This document shows positions 52,865 to 61,145 of a DNA stretch of 64,000 nucleotides, piece by piece. The stretch covers positions 310,001 to 374,000 of the forward strand of contig OY282457.1 in assembly GCA_958296235.1 (NCBI GenBank), written 5' to 3'. Source of the stretch: an uncultured Candidatus Binatia bacterium. Its GTDB lineage: Bacteria; Desulfobacterota; Binatia; Bin18. Made by a program: the position numbers and the translations under genes. The notes below the pieces were generated by a model. That model worked only from the letters and a program-made list of their open reading frames with translations, did no database searches and had not been told where the DNA came from. Each line of letters opens with the position of its first letter. Position 1 is the first letter of the stretch.

Positions 52865-53590
52865 ATGTCAGCCCACAAGCTTCACGGCCAGGTTGCCGTT
52901 ATTACCGGCGCGAGTTCTGGCATAGGGCGCGCCACTGCCCTCGCCCTCGCTCAGGCTGGCGTGCAGGTTGTTCTCGCTGCCCGGACCCAGGCAACGTTGG
53001 ATGGAGTTGTCCAAGAATGTGCTCAGGTCGGCGCTCGGGCCAGTGCGGTTCCCACTGATGTCACCGACGAACACGCAATTGCCACCCTGATGGATAGAGC
53101 CGTCCAGGAATATGGACAGATTGATATTCTGGTGACGAGCGCTGGCGGCGCGGCTTTTGGTCCTATCATGGAATCCCGTACCGAGGACTGGGATATGCTC
53201 ATGAACGTCAATCTGCGCGGGACATATCTCTGCTGTAGAAGTGCTCTCAAACATATGCTGCCCCGAAAAAGTGGCCATATCCTCAACGTATTATCCATTG
53301 CCAGCCACATGATCTTACCTGGCTCAACCGCCTATACCGCCTCCAAATTCGGCGCTCTCGGTCTGACCAAGGTCTTAGCGGCTGAAGTCCGTTCAGAAGG
53401 GATAAAAGTTACCGCGGTTATTCCCGGCGCGGTCGATACGCCCCTGTGGGACAAAAGCGGAGGAGACCTGGACCGGGCAAAAATGTTGTCTCCGGACGAT
53501 GTGGCAGACGCCATGCTGAGCGTCATTGCCCAGCCGGCCAGTATTCATACCGACGAGCTTCACCTCATGCCGCCCCTCGGCGTGCTGTAG
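52865..53590 (+). CDS. Short-chain dehydrogenase/reductase (SDR)
   Basis: A 241-residue classical SDR with AAGGAA before the ATG. Cofactor motif TGASSGIGRATA (about 15-26), the NNAG-equivalent TSAGGAAFG, the catalytic Ser region NVLSIASH and YTASKFGALG with Tyr and Lys. The C-terminal part (SPDDVADAMLSVIAQPAS) fits the FabG-like branch. It follows the pterin synthase by 23 bases and could share its transcript. Substrate unknown. Confidence 0.88.
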   Translation: MSAHKLHGQVAVITGASSGIGRATALALAQAGVQVVLAARTQATLDGVVQECAQVGARASAVPTDVTDEHAIATLMDRAVQEYGQIDILVTSAGGAAFGPIMESRTEDWDMLMNVNLRGTYLCCRSALKHMLPRKSGHILNVLSIASHMILPGSTAYTASKFGALGLTKVLAAEVRSEGIKVTAVIPGAVDTPLWDKSGGDLDRAKMLSPDDVADAMLSVIAQPASIHTDELHLMPPLGVL

Positions 53591-53612
53591 TGCCAGACAG
53601 ACGGCCCGGTTT

Positions 53613-53867
53613 TTATCCCCGCTGAGCAGTCCGTTCGATCAGGATTTCCAGCGCACGCATAGTTTCCGTGTGGTGTTGGTTCGCTTCCTCGCGGCGCTGT
53701 TCCGTGCCCAGGCGCATCAGGCGAAAGCCGTAGAGAACTAATCCAGACAAGACAAGCAGTGTCAGGGCGGACAGGGCGGTCTGCCAAGTTGCAATATGCA
53801 GGCTTGCGTTTTGGTAGGCGATGGTGGCTTCCCGGAAAGCAAGCGTCGCAGCTTCAAACTCCGTCAT
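53613..53867 (-). CDS. Small single-TM protein (paralogue of 20167-20460)
   Basis: An 84-residue protein starting MTEFEAATLAFREATIAY at 53867 with AAGGGAGC seven bases upstream; the frame continues upstream only through the tRNA gene. A helical N terminus is followed by one transmembrane helix (about 30-50, LTLLVLSGLVLYGFRLM) and an E/Q/H-rich tail ending ALEILIERTAQRG. The same architecture and YGxRxM membrane-exit motif occur in the protein at 20167. Function unknown. Confidence 0.7.
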   Translation of the reverse strand: MTEFEAATLAFREATIAYQNASLHIATWQTALSALTLLVLSGLVLYGFRLMRLGTEQRREEANQHHTETMRALEILIERTAQRG

Positions 53868-53905
53868 GATGCTCCCTTTTCCATATCTTGTAGGAAAATA
53901 AAGAG

Positions 53906-53993
53906 CGGAGGGAGTGGGATTCGAACCCACGAGAGCCTTTTGGACTCTACCGATTTTCAAGACCGGCGCCTTCAACCGCTCGGCCATCCCTCC
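53906..53993 (-). tRNA. tRNA-Ser(TGA)
   Basis: An 88-base gene on the minus strand. The acceptor stem is GGAGGGA/TCCCTCC with discriminator G; the anticodon loop CTTGAAA gives anticodon TGA; a long variable arm (about 14 bases, GAGTCCAAAAGGCTC) marks a serine or leucine class II tRNA; the T-loop is GTTCGAATC. CCA is not encoded. It decodes UCA and related serine codons. Confidence 0.95.
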
Positions 53994-54074
53994 CGTGGCC
54001 GGTCTTACACGGCTTTCTTCGACTTTGAAAGGGGGTTAGAAAAGGCGTCACAGAGGCTTGGGTGTCGACCCTCT

Positions 54075-54482
54075 TCAGCCTGCCGGTGAGGTATCAGGGC
54101 ACACCTTGCGTTCCTTAAAACGCCACTGCCCTGCGACTTTCTCAATCTCGTCCTCATAACGCCCAGAAATCACAAGTTCAGTTTTTCCTTGTGCCGCGTG
54201 CGTCATGAGCAGATAGCTCTCTGCGGTAGCCGTGTCACCGTCGAGGTCAATCAGAATGTTCATGACGCAGTGACGAGGCTGCGCGTCTCCAGTCCATTCT
54301 TTATAGCGTCCGGTAAATGCCAGCAGCTTTTCCGGCCCTTGCCATTTACCGAGAATCGGACTGTTAAAAGTCCCATCCTCGGTAAAACATTGAACCCAGT
54401 CCTCATAACGTCCAGCATCAATCGACAGGCAGTACCGCGTCATTAAATCACGAATAGCCTCTTTATCCTCTAAAGCGTTCAT
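54075..54482 (-). CDS. SnoaL-like/NTF2-fold protein
   Basis: A 135-residue cone-shaped alpha+beta barrel protein of the SnoaL-like family (MNALEDKEAIRDLMTRYCLS; YEDWVQCFTEDGTFNSP; the late strand GQWRFKERKV). The ATG at 54482 has AAGGAG eight bases upstream and is preferred to one eight codons earlier. Members are small hydrolases, isomerases or dehydratases or serve only as binding folds; no specific role can be given. It lies 38 bases after the BFN-PDZ gene on the same strand. Confidence 0.85.
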   Translation of the reverse strand: MNALEDKEAIRDLMTRYCLSIDAGRYEDWVQCFTEDGTFNSPILGKWQGPEKLLAFTGRYKEWTGDAQPRHCVMNILIDLDGDTATAESYLLMTHAAQGKTELVISGRYEDEIEKVAGQWRFKERKVCPDTSPAG

Positions 54483-54520
54483 GACAATTACTCCTTTTTT
54501 ATTCACTCTTTGACTGTTAT

Positions 54521-55333
54521 TCAGCGCGGCATAAGGATGACATCGATATTCCGTCCGGAACGTCGGACGAGAAGACGGACGGACTGATTTTCCTGCAAAG
54601 TTTTCTGCTGAAAGTCTGAGATATTACGGATGAGTTCGCCCTCCAGGGCCAGAATGACATCGCCGCGTTGCAGTGTTCCCCGACCCTGCGCAGTATTTGT
54701 CACAAGCACCCCCTCCGCGGTCGGCAGCTGAAAATATTCTGCCAGTTCAGCGGTCAGATTCTGCACCTCAATACCCATGACCGTCGCACTGATAGTCTGG
54801 AGTGGTCCGGGCAAACGCTGACTGCTTTCCGCAAAGACATCCTCCGCAACGAAAATAGGCCGATCGAACCTGAGAGCAAGCGCAATGGCATCACTCGGGC
54901 GACTATCGATCTCGACCGACCGGTCGGTGAAGAGCAAATGAATCTGTGCAAAATATGTATTATTCTTGAGCGCGCTCACCACAATCTTTTGAAACTCAAC
55001 ACCCATGTGTTCCAGGACATTTTTCATCAGGTCATGCGTCAGAGGACGGGGAGCGGGTGTCCCGGCCAGCGCCAGCGCAATGGCCCGGGCCTCAAATGGA
55101 CCGACCCAGATCGGGAGGAATCGCGAACTCTCGGCGTCTGCAAGAATCACCACAGGAGCCTGCGCGTGCCGATCAAATCCGACATGATGGACCTGGACAG
55201 GGACGGTAGACACCGCAGGAGCACGGCCGGGCAGGAGCGCGAGGAAAGCGGAAATGGACAGCCCAACGAGAAGGCCACGCCGAGACGAGTGGAGTCGGAA
55301 CGGGAAGGAAGTATGGGTCTGGTGCTGTCGCAT
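54521..55333 (-). CDS. Secreted BFN-domain protein fused to a PDZ domain
   Basis: A 270-residue protein with a signal peptide (n-region SSRRGLL, core VGLSISAFLALLPG, cut near 40), a BFN domain (about 45-170; PVVILADAESSRFLPIWVG, RPLTHDLMKNVLEHMG, EIDSRPSDAIALALRF) and a C-terminal PDZ domain (about 185-268; GRGTLQRGDVILALEGELI, VRLLVRRSGRNIDVIL). BFN proteins are normally cytoplasmic; export together with a PDZ peptide-binding unit is unusual. AGGAGG precedes the ATG. Its cytoplasmic paralogue is at 40967. Confidence 0.88.
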   Translation of the reverse strand: MRQHQTHTSFPFRLHSSRRGLLVGLSISAFLALLPGRAPAVSTVPVQVHHVGFDRHAQAPVVILADAESSRFLPIWVGPFEARAIALALAGTPAPRPLTHDLMKNVLEHMGVEFQKIVVSALKNNTYFAQIHLLFTDRSVEIDSRPSDAIALALRFDRPIFVAEDVFAESSQRLPGPLQTISATVMGIEVQNLTAELAEYFQLPTAEGVLVTNTAQGRGTLQRGDVILALEGELIRNISDFQQKTLQENQSVRLLVRRSGRNIDVILMPR

Positions 55334-55510
55334 ACGACCTCCTGGAATTCAGAGGGGGCCTCATGAACGTGGACACGGGAAACACGACGCTGGCAGCGCC
55401 CGGTGCGCTCTCTGTCGCCGCTGCATTCTTGCTAGTATATTGCACGGGAATGTGCAAGAGACAGACCGCCGGACAATGGCAGGAAGAACGGCAAGACTCT
55501 TTACGATTGT

Positions 55511-55843
55511 TCAGTCCGCCCTACTCGTCGCGCACGCTTCACACAGATTTTCAACATTATCAGGATCTTCAACAATGCCTTCATCCAGACTATGGCATAT
55601 CTGAGAGCAGCGTGCACAAATAAAATAGATCCCCTCAATGGTCTTATTGATCCGCTCCCGATTCAACACGCGTCCACGCAGCTTGGAGACCCGAATCCCG
55701 AGGAGTTCTTCATAGCGCCTTTTTATCTTGCGTCGTCCAGCTTCGTCTTTTGGAAGTTCCTCTTCATCGAGGTCCTCCCCGCGCTCTTCCTCGTCAAAGA
55801 GGCCAGCCGTGCGCGTCTTCTGAGCTTGCTTCGCTCGCGGCAT
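55511..55843 (-). CDS. Small acidic protein with C-terminal Cys4 zinc-ribbon-like motif
   Basis: A 110-residue protein: a basic then acidic N terminus (FDEEERGEDLDEEELPKDE), a helical middle, and a C-terminal IYFICARCSQICHSL ... NLCEACA that could bind zinc through CxxC pairs. I do not recognise the family. Its ATG directly follows the TAA of the small zinc-ribbon gene upstream, with no gap, so the two form an operon. Confidence 0.65.
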   Translation of the reverse strand: MPRAKQAQKTRTAGLFDEEERGEDLDEEELPKDEAGRRKIKRRYEELLGIRVSKLRGRVLNRERINKTIEGIYFICARCSQICHSLDEGIVEDPDNVENLCEACATSRAD

Positions 55844-56026
55844 TTACAGACTCCGGAGTGAGCTTGTTGTGACTGCGTGTTCTACGTTCTTTTCACACAC
55901 CCAATAGAACCCTTTTTTCCCGAACCCGGCAAACTGCACGACCCGGCTTTGCGCCCCACACGTTGGGCATACTTGTTGTGAGTCAGATTTTTTGCCTTTT
56001 TGGGCGGTTTTCGCTCTCTCTGCCAT
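55844..56026 (-). CDS. Small zinc-ribbon protein (60 residues)
   Basis: Starts MAERAKTAQKGKKSDSQQ, then a zinc-ribbon-like core CPTCGAQ ... GKKGFYWVCEKN, with only three clear cysteines and a His for the fourth position. GGAGG precedes the ATG by seven bases, and the stop abuts the start of the 110-residue gene. Function unknown. Confidence 0.65.
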   Translation of the reverse strand: MAERAKTAQKGKKSDSQQVCPTCGAQSRVVQFAGFGKKGFYWVCEKNVEHAVTTSSLRSL

Positions 56027-56254
56027 ATTTTTCCTCCGCTATCCAATTCGGTAATAAGTGGAACCTTCGGCTCTGCTGTTCGTGCCAGGATAGGCGATAG
56101 TAGGCGATAGCTTGCCTGACTGTCAAGGGTGAAGGGTTCTTGTCAGCCCATGACGCGCGTGGTACCGTCGCCACATGAATATCAAAATTATCCTTCAAAA
56201 TCAAATACTTATATTTTATATCGGAAGGGGCGCGCTAACCCTGCAGGGGGAAGG

Positions 56255-57115
56255 ATGACGCCACCGTCCGCCTCAGACCGAGCGATCCTGCAGCCGGGTG
56301 ACAGCGTTCTCTTCATTGACCAGAAAGAGCGCGAATATATTCGTATCCTGCATCCCGGTCGTATCATTGCGCTGCGTGGCGGGAATATTCCTGCTGAGCA
56401 ATTTATCGGGCTTGTAGAAGGAAGCGTGGTCCAAGTTGGTCAAGGCGAAAGATTCCGCATATTGCGACCAACCTATGCGCGCTTGATTCCCAACCTGCCG
56501 CGCCAAGCCCAGGTGATCTATCCCAAAGATATTGGCCCTATCCTGCTCTGGGGGGATGTCTTCCCTGGTGCCCGGGTGCTTGAGGTTGGAGCAGGTCCGG
56601 GCGCTCTGAGCATCGCTTTGCTCCGGGCCATAGGGCCGGCAGGACGTTTACTCACCGTTGATATTCGGACCGACCATTGCAAGATGGCGCGCAACAACGT
56701 CAGACGTTTTCTTGGCGCTACGCCAAACTGGATAGTAGCCCAAACTGATGCGTATCAAGGCTTACCGGTCAGGGAGGTTGATCGCATCCTGATCGACCTC
56801 CCTGAGCCGTGGCAGGTCCTGCCCCATGCCCGAGAAGTCGTCCGGCCTGGGGGGGTACTCGTCGGCTACCTCCCCACGGTGCTGCAAGTCAAGGCGCTGG
56901 TAGATGCGCTCCACGCAGACCCCGGGTTTGCCTGCGTAGAGGTCATGGAAAACATGCTGCGGTTCTGGCATGTCAAGGACCGCTCCATACGCCCGGAACA
57001 CCGCATGGTCGCACACACGGGATTTATTATAGTCGCCAGACGAGTCACAGAGGCGGCTGCCGTTCAGGTCAAATCCGAAAAGCAAGTCCGGCAGGAAAGG
57101 GATGAAGAAGTATAG
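56255..57115 (+). CDS. trmI: tRNA (adenine(58)-N1)-methyltransferase TrmI
   Basis: A 286-residue SAM-dependent methyltransferase that makes m1A58 in the tRNA T-loop. The ATG at 56255 (MTPPSASDRAILQPGDSVLF) with GGGGGA upstream matches family N termini; the frame is open further upstream through AT-rich leader. A small N-terminal beta domain is followed by the linker YPKDIGPILLWGDVFPG and the Rossmann core: motif I VLEVGAGPGALS, motif II LLTVDIRTDHCKMARNNV and the catalytic-region DRILIDLPEPWQVL. The family tetramer is cytoplasmic. Confidence 0.93.
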   Translation: MTPPSASDRAILQPGDSVLFIDQKEREYIRILHPGRIIALRGGNIPAEQFIGLVEGSVVQVGQGERFRILRPTYARLIPNLPRQAQVIYPKDIGPILLWGDVFPGARVLEVGAGPGALSIALLRAIGPAGRLLTVDIRTDHCKMARNNVRRFLGATPNWIVAQTDAYQGLPVREVDRILIDLPEPWQVLPHAREVVRPGGVLVGYLPTVLQVKALVDALHADPGFACVEVMENMLRFWHVKDRSIRPEHRMVAHTGFIIVARRVTEAAAVQVKSEKQVRQERDEEV

Positions 57116-57284
57116 ACTACGGATTATGAGAAAATAGAAGTCGATTTTATTGAGAGAACTTTGAAACTTATATGTGAATATAGAGGAGATTCTGTTATGT
57201 CGCTACGAGAGTATTAGCTCTCCTTCGATCTAATCAGCGCCATTACTTGACACCCTACATGGCACGCTGGGCACCTCCTCTTGA

Positions 57285-57330
57285 TTGACATATGCCGTCC
57301 CTTACCCTACTACGTACAATACCTTTGTAC
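57285..57330 (+). promoter_or_regulatory. Promoter and operator candidate of the toxin-antitoxin operon
   Basis: TTGACA at 57285-57290 is a perfect -35 box; TACTAC 17 bases later is a weak -10. An inverted repeat GTACAA-TACCT-TTGTAC at 57314-57330 lies just downstream, 18 bases before the antitoxin ATG, where such antitoxins usually bind to repress their operon. Confidence 0.4.
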
Positions 57331-57348
57331 AGTCAATGGTGTGGAGCC

Positions 57349-57579
57349 ATGATAAGTGTCAATATCACCGAACTGAGAGGGAATCTGTTGAAGTATTTAA
57401 ACAAGGCTCAACATGGTGAGCAAATAACGGTGACCTCGAACGGTCAACGGCTCGCTACCATTGTCGCGCCAATTGACCAAAAACGGCGAGCGAAAACCAA
57501 GCTCAAAAAACTAGCGAAGACCGCTAAGGTTCACGATGTCACCTCGCCAATAGGCGCTCAATGGGACGCTATGCAGTGA
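57349..57579 (+). CDS. Phd/YefM-family antitoxin
   Basis: A 76-residue antitoxin. The ATG at 57349 starts MISVNITELRGNLLKYLNKA, the typical Phd/YefM DNA-binding N terminus, followed by GEQITVTSNGQRLATIVAP. The C-terminal half (KRRAKTKLKKLAKTAK and on) is basic and flexible and would wrap the toxin. The upstream in-frame stretch back to 57292 has no family similarity. It overlaps the PIN toxin gene by 19 bases. Confidence 0.88.
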   Translation: MISVNITELRGNLLKYLNKAQHGEQITVTSNGQRLATIVAPIDQKRRAKTKLKKLAKTAKVHDVTSPIGAQWDAMQ

Positions 57580-57971
57580 TTGTTTTAGATACCTGCGCCA
57601 TCATCTGGGATGCCCTCAGGGCAGACCGGCTTACCACAAAAGCCAAACAAACGCTTAAAGCTGCTGAAGCAGACAACGAACTCGTTATTTCCGACATATC
57701 CATTTGGGAAATCGCGATGCTCGTTTCAAGGAAAAGACTGGAAATCGGAGAGACTGCCGCCTCTTTTATCAACCTATACCTCCAATATAGAACGATTACG
57801 GTGCAGCCTATTTCTTCAGAAATAGCAGAACTCTCCGTTAGCTTTGGACAGGAAATCAACAACGATCCAGCGGATAGAATCATCGCTGCCACCACAATAC
57901 TCACCGCTGCGAAACTCGTCACCGCCGACGACAACCTCATTAACTCAGCGATAGTACCTACCGTTTGGTAA
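57561..57971 (+). CDS. PIN-domain toxin (VapC-like)
   Basis: A 136-residue PIN-domain ribonuclease with the acidic metal site: Asp in VLDTCAIIWD, Glu in ISIWEIAMLV, Asp in NDPADRIIAATT and Asp in LVTADDNLI. VapC-type toxins cut specific RNAs, often initiator tRNA or 23S rRNA loops, when free of antitoxin. Start within the antitoxin end (19-base overlap) ensures coupling. All key acidic residues are kept, so the module looks functional. Confidence 0.9.
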   Translation: MGRYAVIVLDTCAIIWDALRADRLTTKAKQTLKAAEADNELVISDISIWEIAMLVSRKRLEIGETAASFINLYLQYRTITVQPISSEIAELSVSFGQEINNDPADRIIAATTILTAAKLVTADDNLINSAIVPTVW

Positions 57972-58052
57972 GGTTGAGCCTCGATCTCTCCCTCTGTTCC
58001 CCTTGCCTCCCCAACCTCTCACCTGATAGCTGACGGTGGTGAGGAGGGAGCT

Positions 58053-58811
58053 ATGTCGAAAGTGCTTTTTGAGAAAAAAGGCCACATTGCCTATGTGACC
58101 ATTAACCGCCCGGAACGCCTCAACGCCTGTGACTTTGAAACCTATAATATGCTGGCTGACATCTGGACCGAATTTCGAGACGATCCGAACTTACGGGTCG
58201 CTATTCTGACCGGAACCGGGGAGCGAGCGTTTAGTGCCGGGAGTGACATAAAAGCCAATTATGTCAATCGTCCGAAAAACGAAAATACCAATCTCTTCCC
58301 AATCCTGTTCAACCTGTATAAACCCATCATCGCCGCAATCAACGGCCACGCGAATGGTGGCGGCCTGGAGCAGGCCCTGGCGTGTGACATCCGCGTGGCT
58401 GCGGAGCATGCCCAGTTCGGGCTTGGTGAAGTCCGCCTAGGCTGGCTGCCGGGCGGCGGGGGGACGCAACGTTTACCCCGGATCATTCCCCTGGGGCGAG
58501 CCTTAGAGCTGCTATACACAGGCGCGCGCATTTCCGCGGAAGAAGCCTACCGTCTCGGTCTGGTTGACCACCTCGTCCCCATGAACCAGCTTATGAGCAA
58601 GTGTGAAGAGATCGCCGAGGAGATTTGTAAAAGCGCGCCCCTGGCCGTGCAGCATATCAAGCAAGCCGCCTTGCGCGGTCTGGATGTGCCCCTTGAGGAA
58701 GGACTGAAATTGGAACGCGCTCTCTATAATGAACTACAAGCGACCGAAGACGCCCGCGAAGGCGCCCTCGCCTTTGCTGAAAAACGGGCACCAAATTGGC
58801 AGGGCAAGTGA
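58053..58811 (+). CDS. Enoyl-CoA hydratase/isomerase (crotonase) family protein
   Basis: A 252-residue crotonase with GGAGG before the ATG. Oxyanion-hole segments are AFSAGSDIKANY and INGHANGGGLEQALACDIRV; the two glutamates of enoyl-CoA hydratase have counterparts in GLGEVRLGWLPGGGGTQRL and RALELLYTGARIS, so hydratase chemistry is plausible. It is followed after 38 bases by the sirtuin gene. Substrate chain not determinable. Confidence 0.9.
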   Translation: MSKVLFEKKGHIAYVTINRPERLNACDFETYNMLADIWTEFRDDPNLRVAILTGTGERAFSAGSDIKANYVNRPKNENTNLFPILFNLYKPIIAAINGHANGGGLEQALACDIRVAAEHAQFGLGEVRLGWLPGGGGTQRLPRIIPLGRALELLYTGARISAEEAYRLGLVDHLVPMNQLMSKCEEIAEEICKSAPLAVQHIKQAALRGLDVPLEEGLKLERALYNELQATEDAREGALAFAEKRAPNWQGK

Positions 58812-58849
58812 GCGGCGGCGCGCAGCGCTGAACAAGACAGAGGGGAGAT

Positions 58850-59632
58850 ATGACAGAAACAAGCCAACACGAAATAATGCAGGAAGCTGCGCATCATCTC
58901 CTTTCAGCCAACTATGTCATGGCCATGACCGGGGCCGGCATCTCGGTTGAGAGCGGGATTCCGCCGTTTCGCGGGCCGGGCGGTTTGTGGACAAAGTATG
59001 GAGAGCCGCCCATGAATGGCTACGAGCTGTTTCTCCAAGACCCAAAGAAAGCCTGGGAAGAGCGCTTATCACCCGCAGGACCAAGCAAAGAGATATGGCA
59101 GACCCTGGGCACCGCGGAGCCGAATGATGGCCACACCGCGTTGGTTGAGCTGGAAAACATGGGCATATTGCGCAGCATGATTACCCAGAACGTGGACAAC
59201 CTGCACCGTCGAGCCGGCAGCCGGCAACTCATTGAGATTCACGGTAATTATACTCTGGTGCGTTGCATTGCCTGCAACTCTCGCTTTCCGGGCACCGAAG
59301 TACCCCTGCATCAGTTGCCACCGGAATGTCCCAACTGTTCTGGTATTCTCAAAAACGACACTGTGTCGTTTGGCGAGCCCATTCCTCAGGACGCGATTGA
59401 GCGATGTTATAGCGAAGCGCAGTTGTGCGACTGCATGATCGTCGCCGGCACTTCGGCGACCGTGTATCCGGCTGCCGGCTTCCCCATTGCTGTCAGCCAG
59501 AAAGGCGGCACGCTGATCGAGGTCAATTTATACGAAAGTGAATTAACTCCCTTATGCACGCTGAGCCTGCGCGGTTCATCAGCTACCATGCTCAGCCAAT
59601 TGGTTGAAGCCGTAAAAGCACAACGCTCATAA
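58850..59632 (+). CDS. Sir2-family NAD-dependent protein deacylase
   Basis: A 260-residue sirtuin that removes acyl groups from lysine using NAD+. NAD-binding motif MTGAGISVESGIPPFRGPGG, the TQNVDNLHRRAG loop, the catalytic His in IEIHGNYT and a zinc site made of CIAC and CPNC are all present, then FGEPIP and GTSATVYPAAGFP. GGGGAG precedes the ATG. Position among CoA-metabolism genes fits a role in controlling protein acylation from acyl-CoA, which is inference. Confidence 0.93.
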   Translation: MTETSQHEIMQEAAHHLLSANYVMAMTGAGISVESGIPPFRGPGGLWTKYGEPPMNGYELFLQDPKKAWEERLSPAGPSKEIWQTLGTAEPNDGHTALVELENMGILRSMITQNVDNLHRRAGSRQLIEIHGNYTLVRCIACNSRFPGTEVPLHQLPPECPNCSGILKNDTVSFGEPIPQDAIERCYSEAQLCDCMIVAGTSATVYPAAGFPIAVSQKGGTLIEVNLYESELTPLCTLSLRGSSATMLSQLVEAVKAQRS

Positions 59633-59665
59633 TCTTTACCGCGCCCAGACGCTAAGGAATTGCCA

Positions 59666-60217
59666 GTGAAACAGTGGTTCGCATTATCGGCCATTGGTCG
59701 GGACCGACCCGGTATCGTCGCCGATTTGGCAGAGCTGATCTTCGAGTGCGATTGCAACCTCGAAGACTCCAGCATGACCCTGCTGGGTGGCGAATTTGCC
59801 GTACTTCTCCTCCTCTCGGGTCGGGGTTCGGACTGTCAACAACGGCTCTCAGCGGCCTGTAAACGGCTCGAATGGGAAAAACGGCTGACTGTCTTTTTTC
59901 GTCCGCTTGAAGAAGAACCCCTCCCCTATGGCGCCAACGAAGAGACGCGCGGTTATGAACTTGTGGCAACCGGCGTGGATAAAGCCGGCATTGTCGCCCG
60001 TGTGGCCCGCTGCCTGGCCGAGCAGGGAGCGAATATTGTGCATATGCAGACCTCTACTCAGCCAGAGCCGGGCCACGGCACCGTCATCTATCATATGCGG
60101 ATCACGCTGGCTGTTCCGAGCGGCGTTGCTGAGACGCCCCTGAGAGACCAGCTCGACCGTATTGCAGATGACTTACATATTCATATAGACCTCACAGCAT
60201 CCGTTTCGCACAATTAA
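59666..60217 (+). CDS. Tandem ACT-domain protein (GcvR-like)
   Basis: A 183-residue protein of two ACT domains (about 1-75: ALSAIGRDRPGIVADLAELI; and 90-180: VATGVDKAGIVARVARCLAE), the layout of GcvR and similar amino-acid-sensing regulators. The GTG at 59666 has AAGGA eight bases upstream and is preferred to an in-frame TTG two codons earlier. GcvR controls glycine cleavage in enterics; a dimethylglycine/sarcosine dehydrogenase-like gene is present at the left edge, but no direct link can be shown. It lies 11 bases before the next gene. Confidence 0.85.
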   Translation: MKQWFALSAIGRDRPGIVADLAELIFECDCNLEDSSMTLLGGEFAVLLLLSGRGSDCQQRLSAACKRLEWEKRLTVFFRPLEEEPLPYGANEETRGYELVATGVDKAGIVARVARCLAEQGANIVHMQTSTQPEPGHGTVIYHMRITLAVPSGVAETPLRDQLDRIADDLHIHIDLTASVSHN

Positions 60218-60228
60218 AGGAGGACCGC

Positions 60229-61137
60229 ATGAAGCTGGGATTTGTTGGTGTTGGCAATATGGGCAACCCTATGGCACTCAATCTGCTGAAGGCCGGCCAT
60301 TCCCTTCAGGTGTATGACATCAAACAAGAGGCCGCCAGCAATCTTATCGAAGATGGCGCAACCTGGGTCGAGAGTCCCAAGGCCGCGGCCACCGGTGTGG
60401 AAGCGGTCTGTCTCTCCTTACCCATGCCGGCGCATGTTGAAGAAGTTGTTCTGGCTGACAACGGCGCCTTGGCCGGTATTGCCAAAGGAAAAACCATTAT
60501 CGACATGAGCACGAATTCGCCAACAGTCGTCAAACGACTGGCAGAACAAACAAATGCCCAGGGTGTTCATTTTCTTGACGCGCCTGTCAGCGGTGGGGTG
60601 CGCGGCGCGCGCAAAGGCACGCTGGCTATCATGGTCGGCGGAGATAGGCCGGTGTACGATTCGTGTGAGCCCGTACTGCAATGTATGGGCAGCAATGTGT
60701 TTCATGTTGGGGCTATTGGTGCGGGTAACGTCGCCAAGCTGGCGAACAACATGCTGGCCTTTATTCATATGATGGGCGCCGCCGAAGCCCTGGTTCTCGG
60801 AGCCAAAGCCGGTGTCGATCCGAATGCCTTGTGGAAAATCGTCAAAGCCAGCAGCGGCAACAGTTTCATTTGGGAGTCTGGGACCAGGGCTATTTTACGC
60901 GATCGGCTCGCGCCAACATTTACGATCGATCTCGCCTGTAAAGACATGGGTCTTGCCACCGATCTTGGCGCGGAATTGGACGTGCCCCTGACGATGGCCT
61001 CAGCCGCGCAAGAGCTGCTCAAGGGCTATCGGGCGGGCGGGTTTGCTCAGGAAGACGTGTTGGCGACAATCAAAGCCCTCGAACAACAAACGGAGACAAC
61101 TGTGCGTGGCACCTGGGACGACGCGAACGAGTCGTAG
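60229..61137 (+). CDS. Beta-hydroxyacid dehydrogenase (3-hydroxyisobutyrate dehydrogenase/tartronate semialdehyde reductase family)
   Basis: A 302-residue NAD(P)-dependent enzyme. The N terminus has the dinucleotide motif GFVGVGNMGNPMALNLL; the substrate motif is FLDAPVSGGVRGA and the catalytic Lys is in GAGNVAKLANNM (near 172). Family members oxidise 3-hydroxyisobutyrate or reduce tartronate semialdehyde and succinic semialdehyde. AAAGGAGG precedes the ATG. It is eight bases upstream of the symporter gene, suggesting linked uptake and conversion of an organic acid. Confidence 0.92.
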   Translation: MKLGFVGVGNMGNPMALNLLKAGHSLQVYDIKQEAASNLIEDGATWVESPKAAATGVEAVCLSLPMPAHVEEVVLADNGALAGIAKGKTIIDMSTNSPTVVKRLAEQTNAQGVHFLDAPVSGGVRGARKGTLAIMVGGDRPVYDSCEPVLQCMGSNVFHVGAIGAGNVAKLANNMLAFIHMMGAAEALVLGAKAGVDPNALWKIVKASSGNSFIWESGTRAILRDRLAPTFTIDLACKDMGLATDLGAELDVPLTMASAAQELLKGYRAGGFAQEDVLATIKALEQQTETTVRGTWDDANES

Positions 61138-61145
61138 GGGGCTGC

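Noticed and set aside
53613..53987. Longer 124-residue form of the small membrane protein reading through the tRNA gene
   Set aside because: The first 40 codons lie in tRNA-Ser sequence; the ATG at 53867 with a good ribosome site is the natural start.
55363..55623. 86-codon plus-strand frame with a hydrophobic stretch between the BFN-PDZ gene and the zinc-ribbon genes
   Set aside because: It has a G-rich stretch before its ATG and a possible membrane helix, but more than 40 percent overlaps the supported antisense gene at 55511-55843 and the sequence resembles no family; kept out as unsupported.
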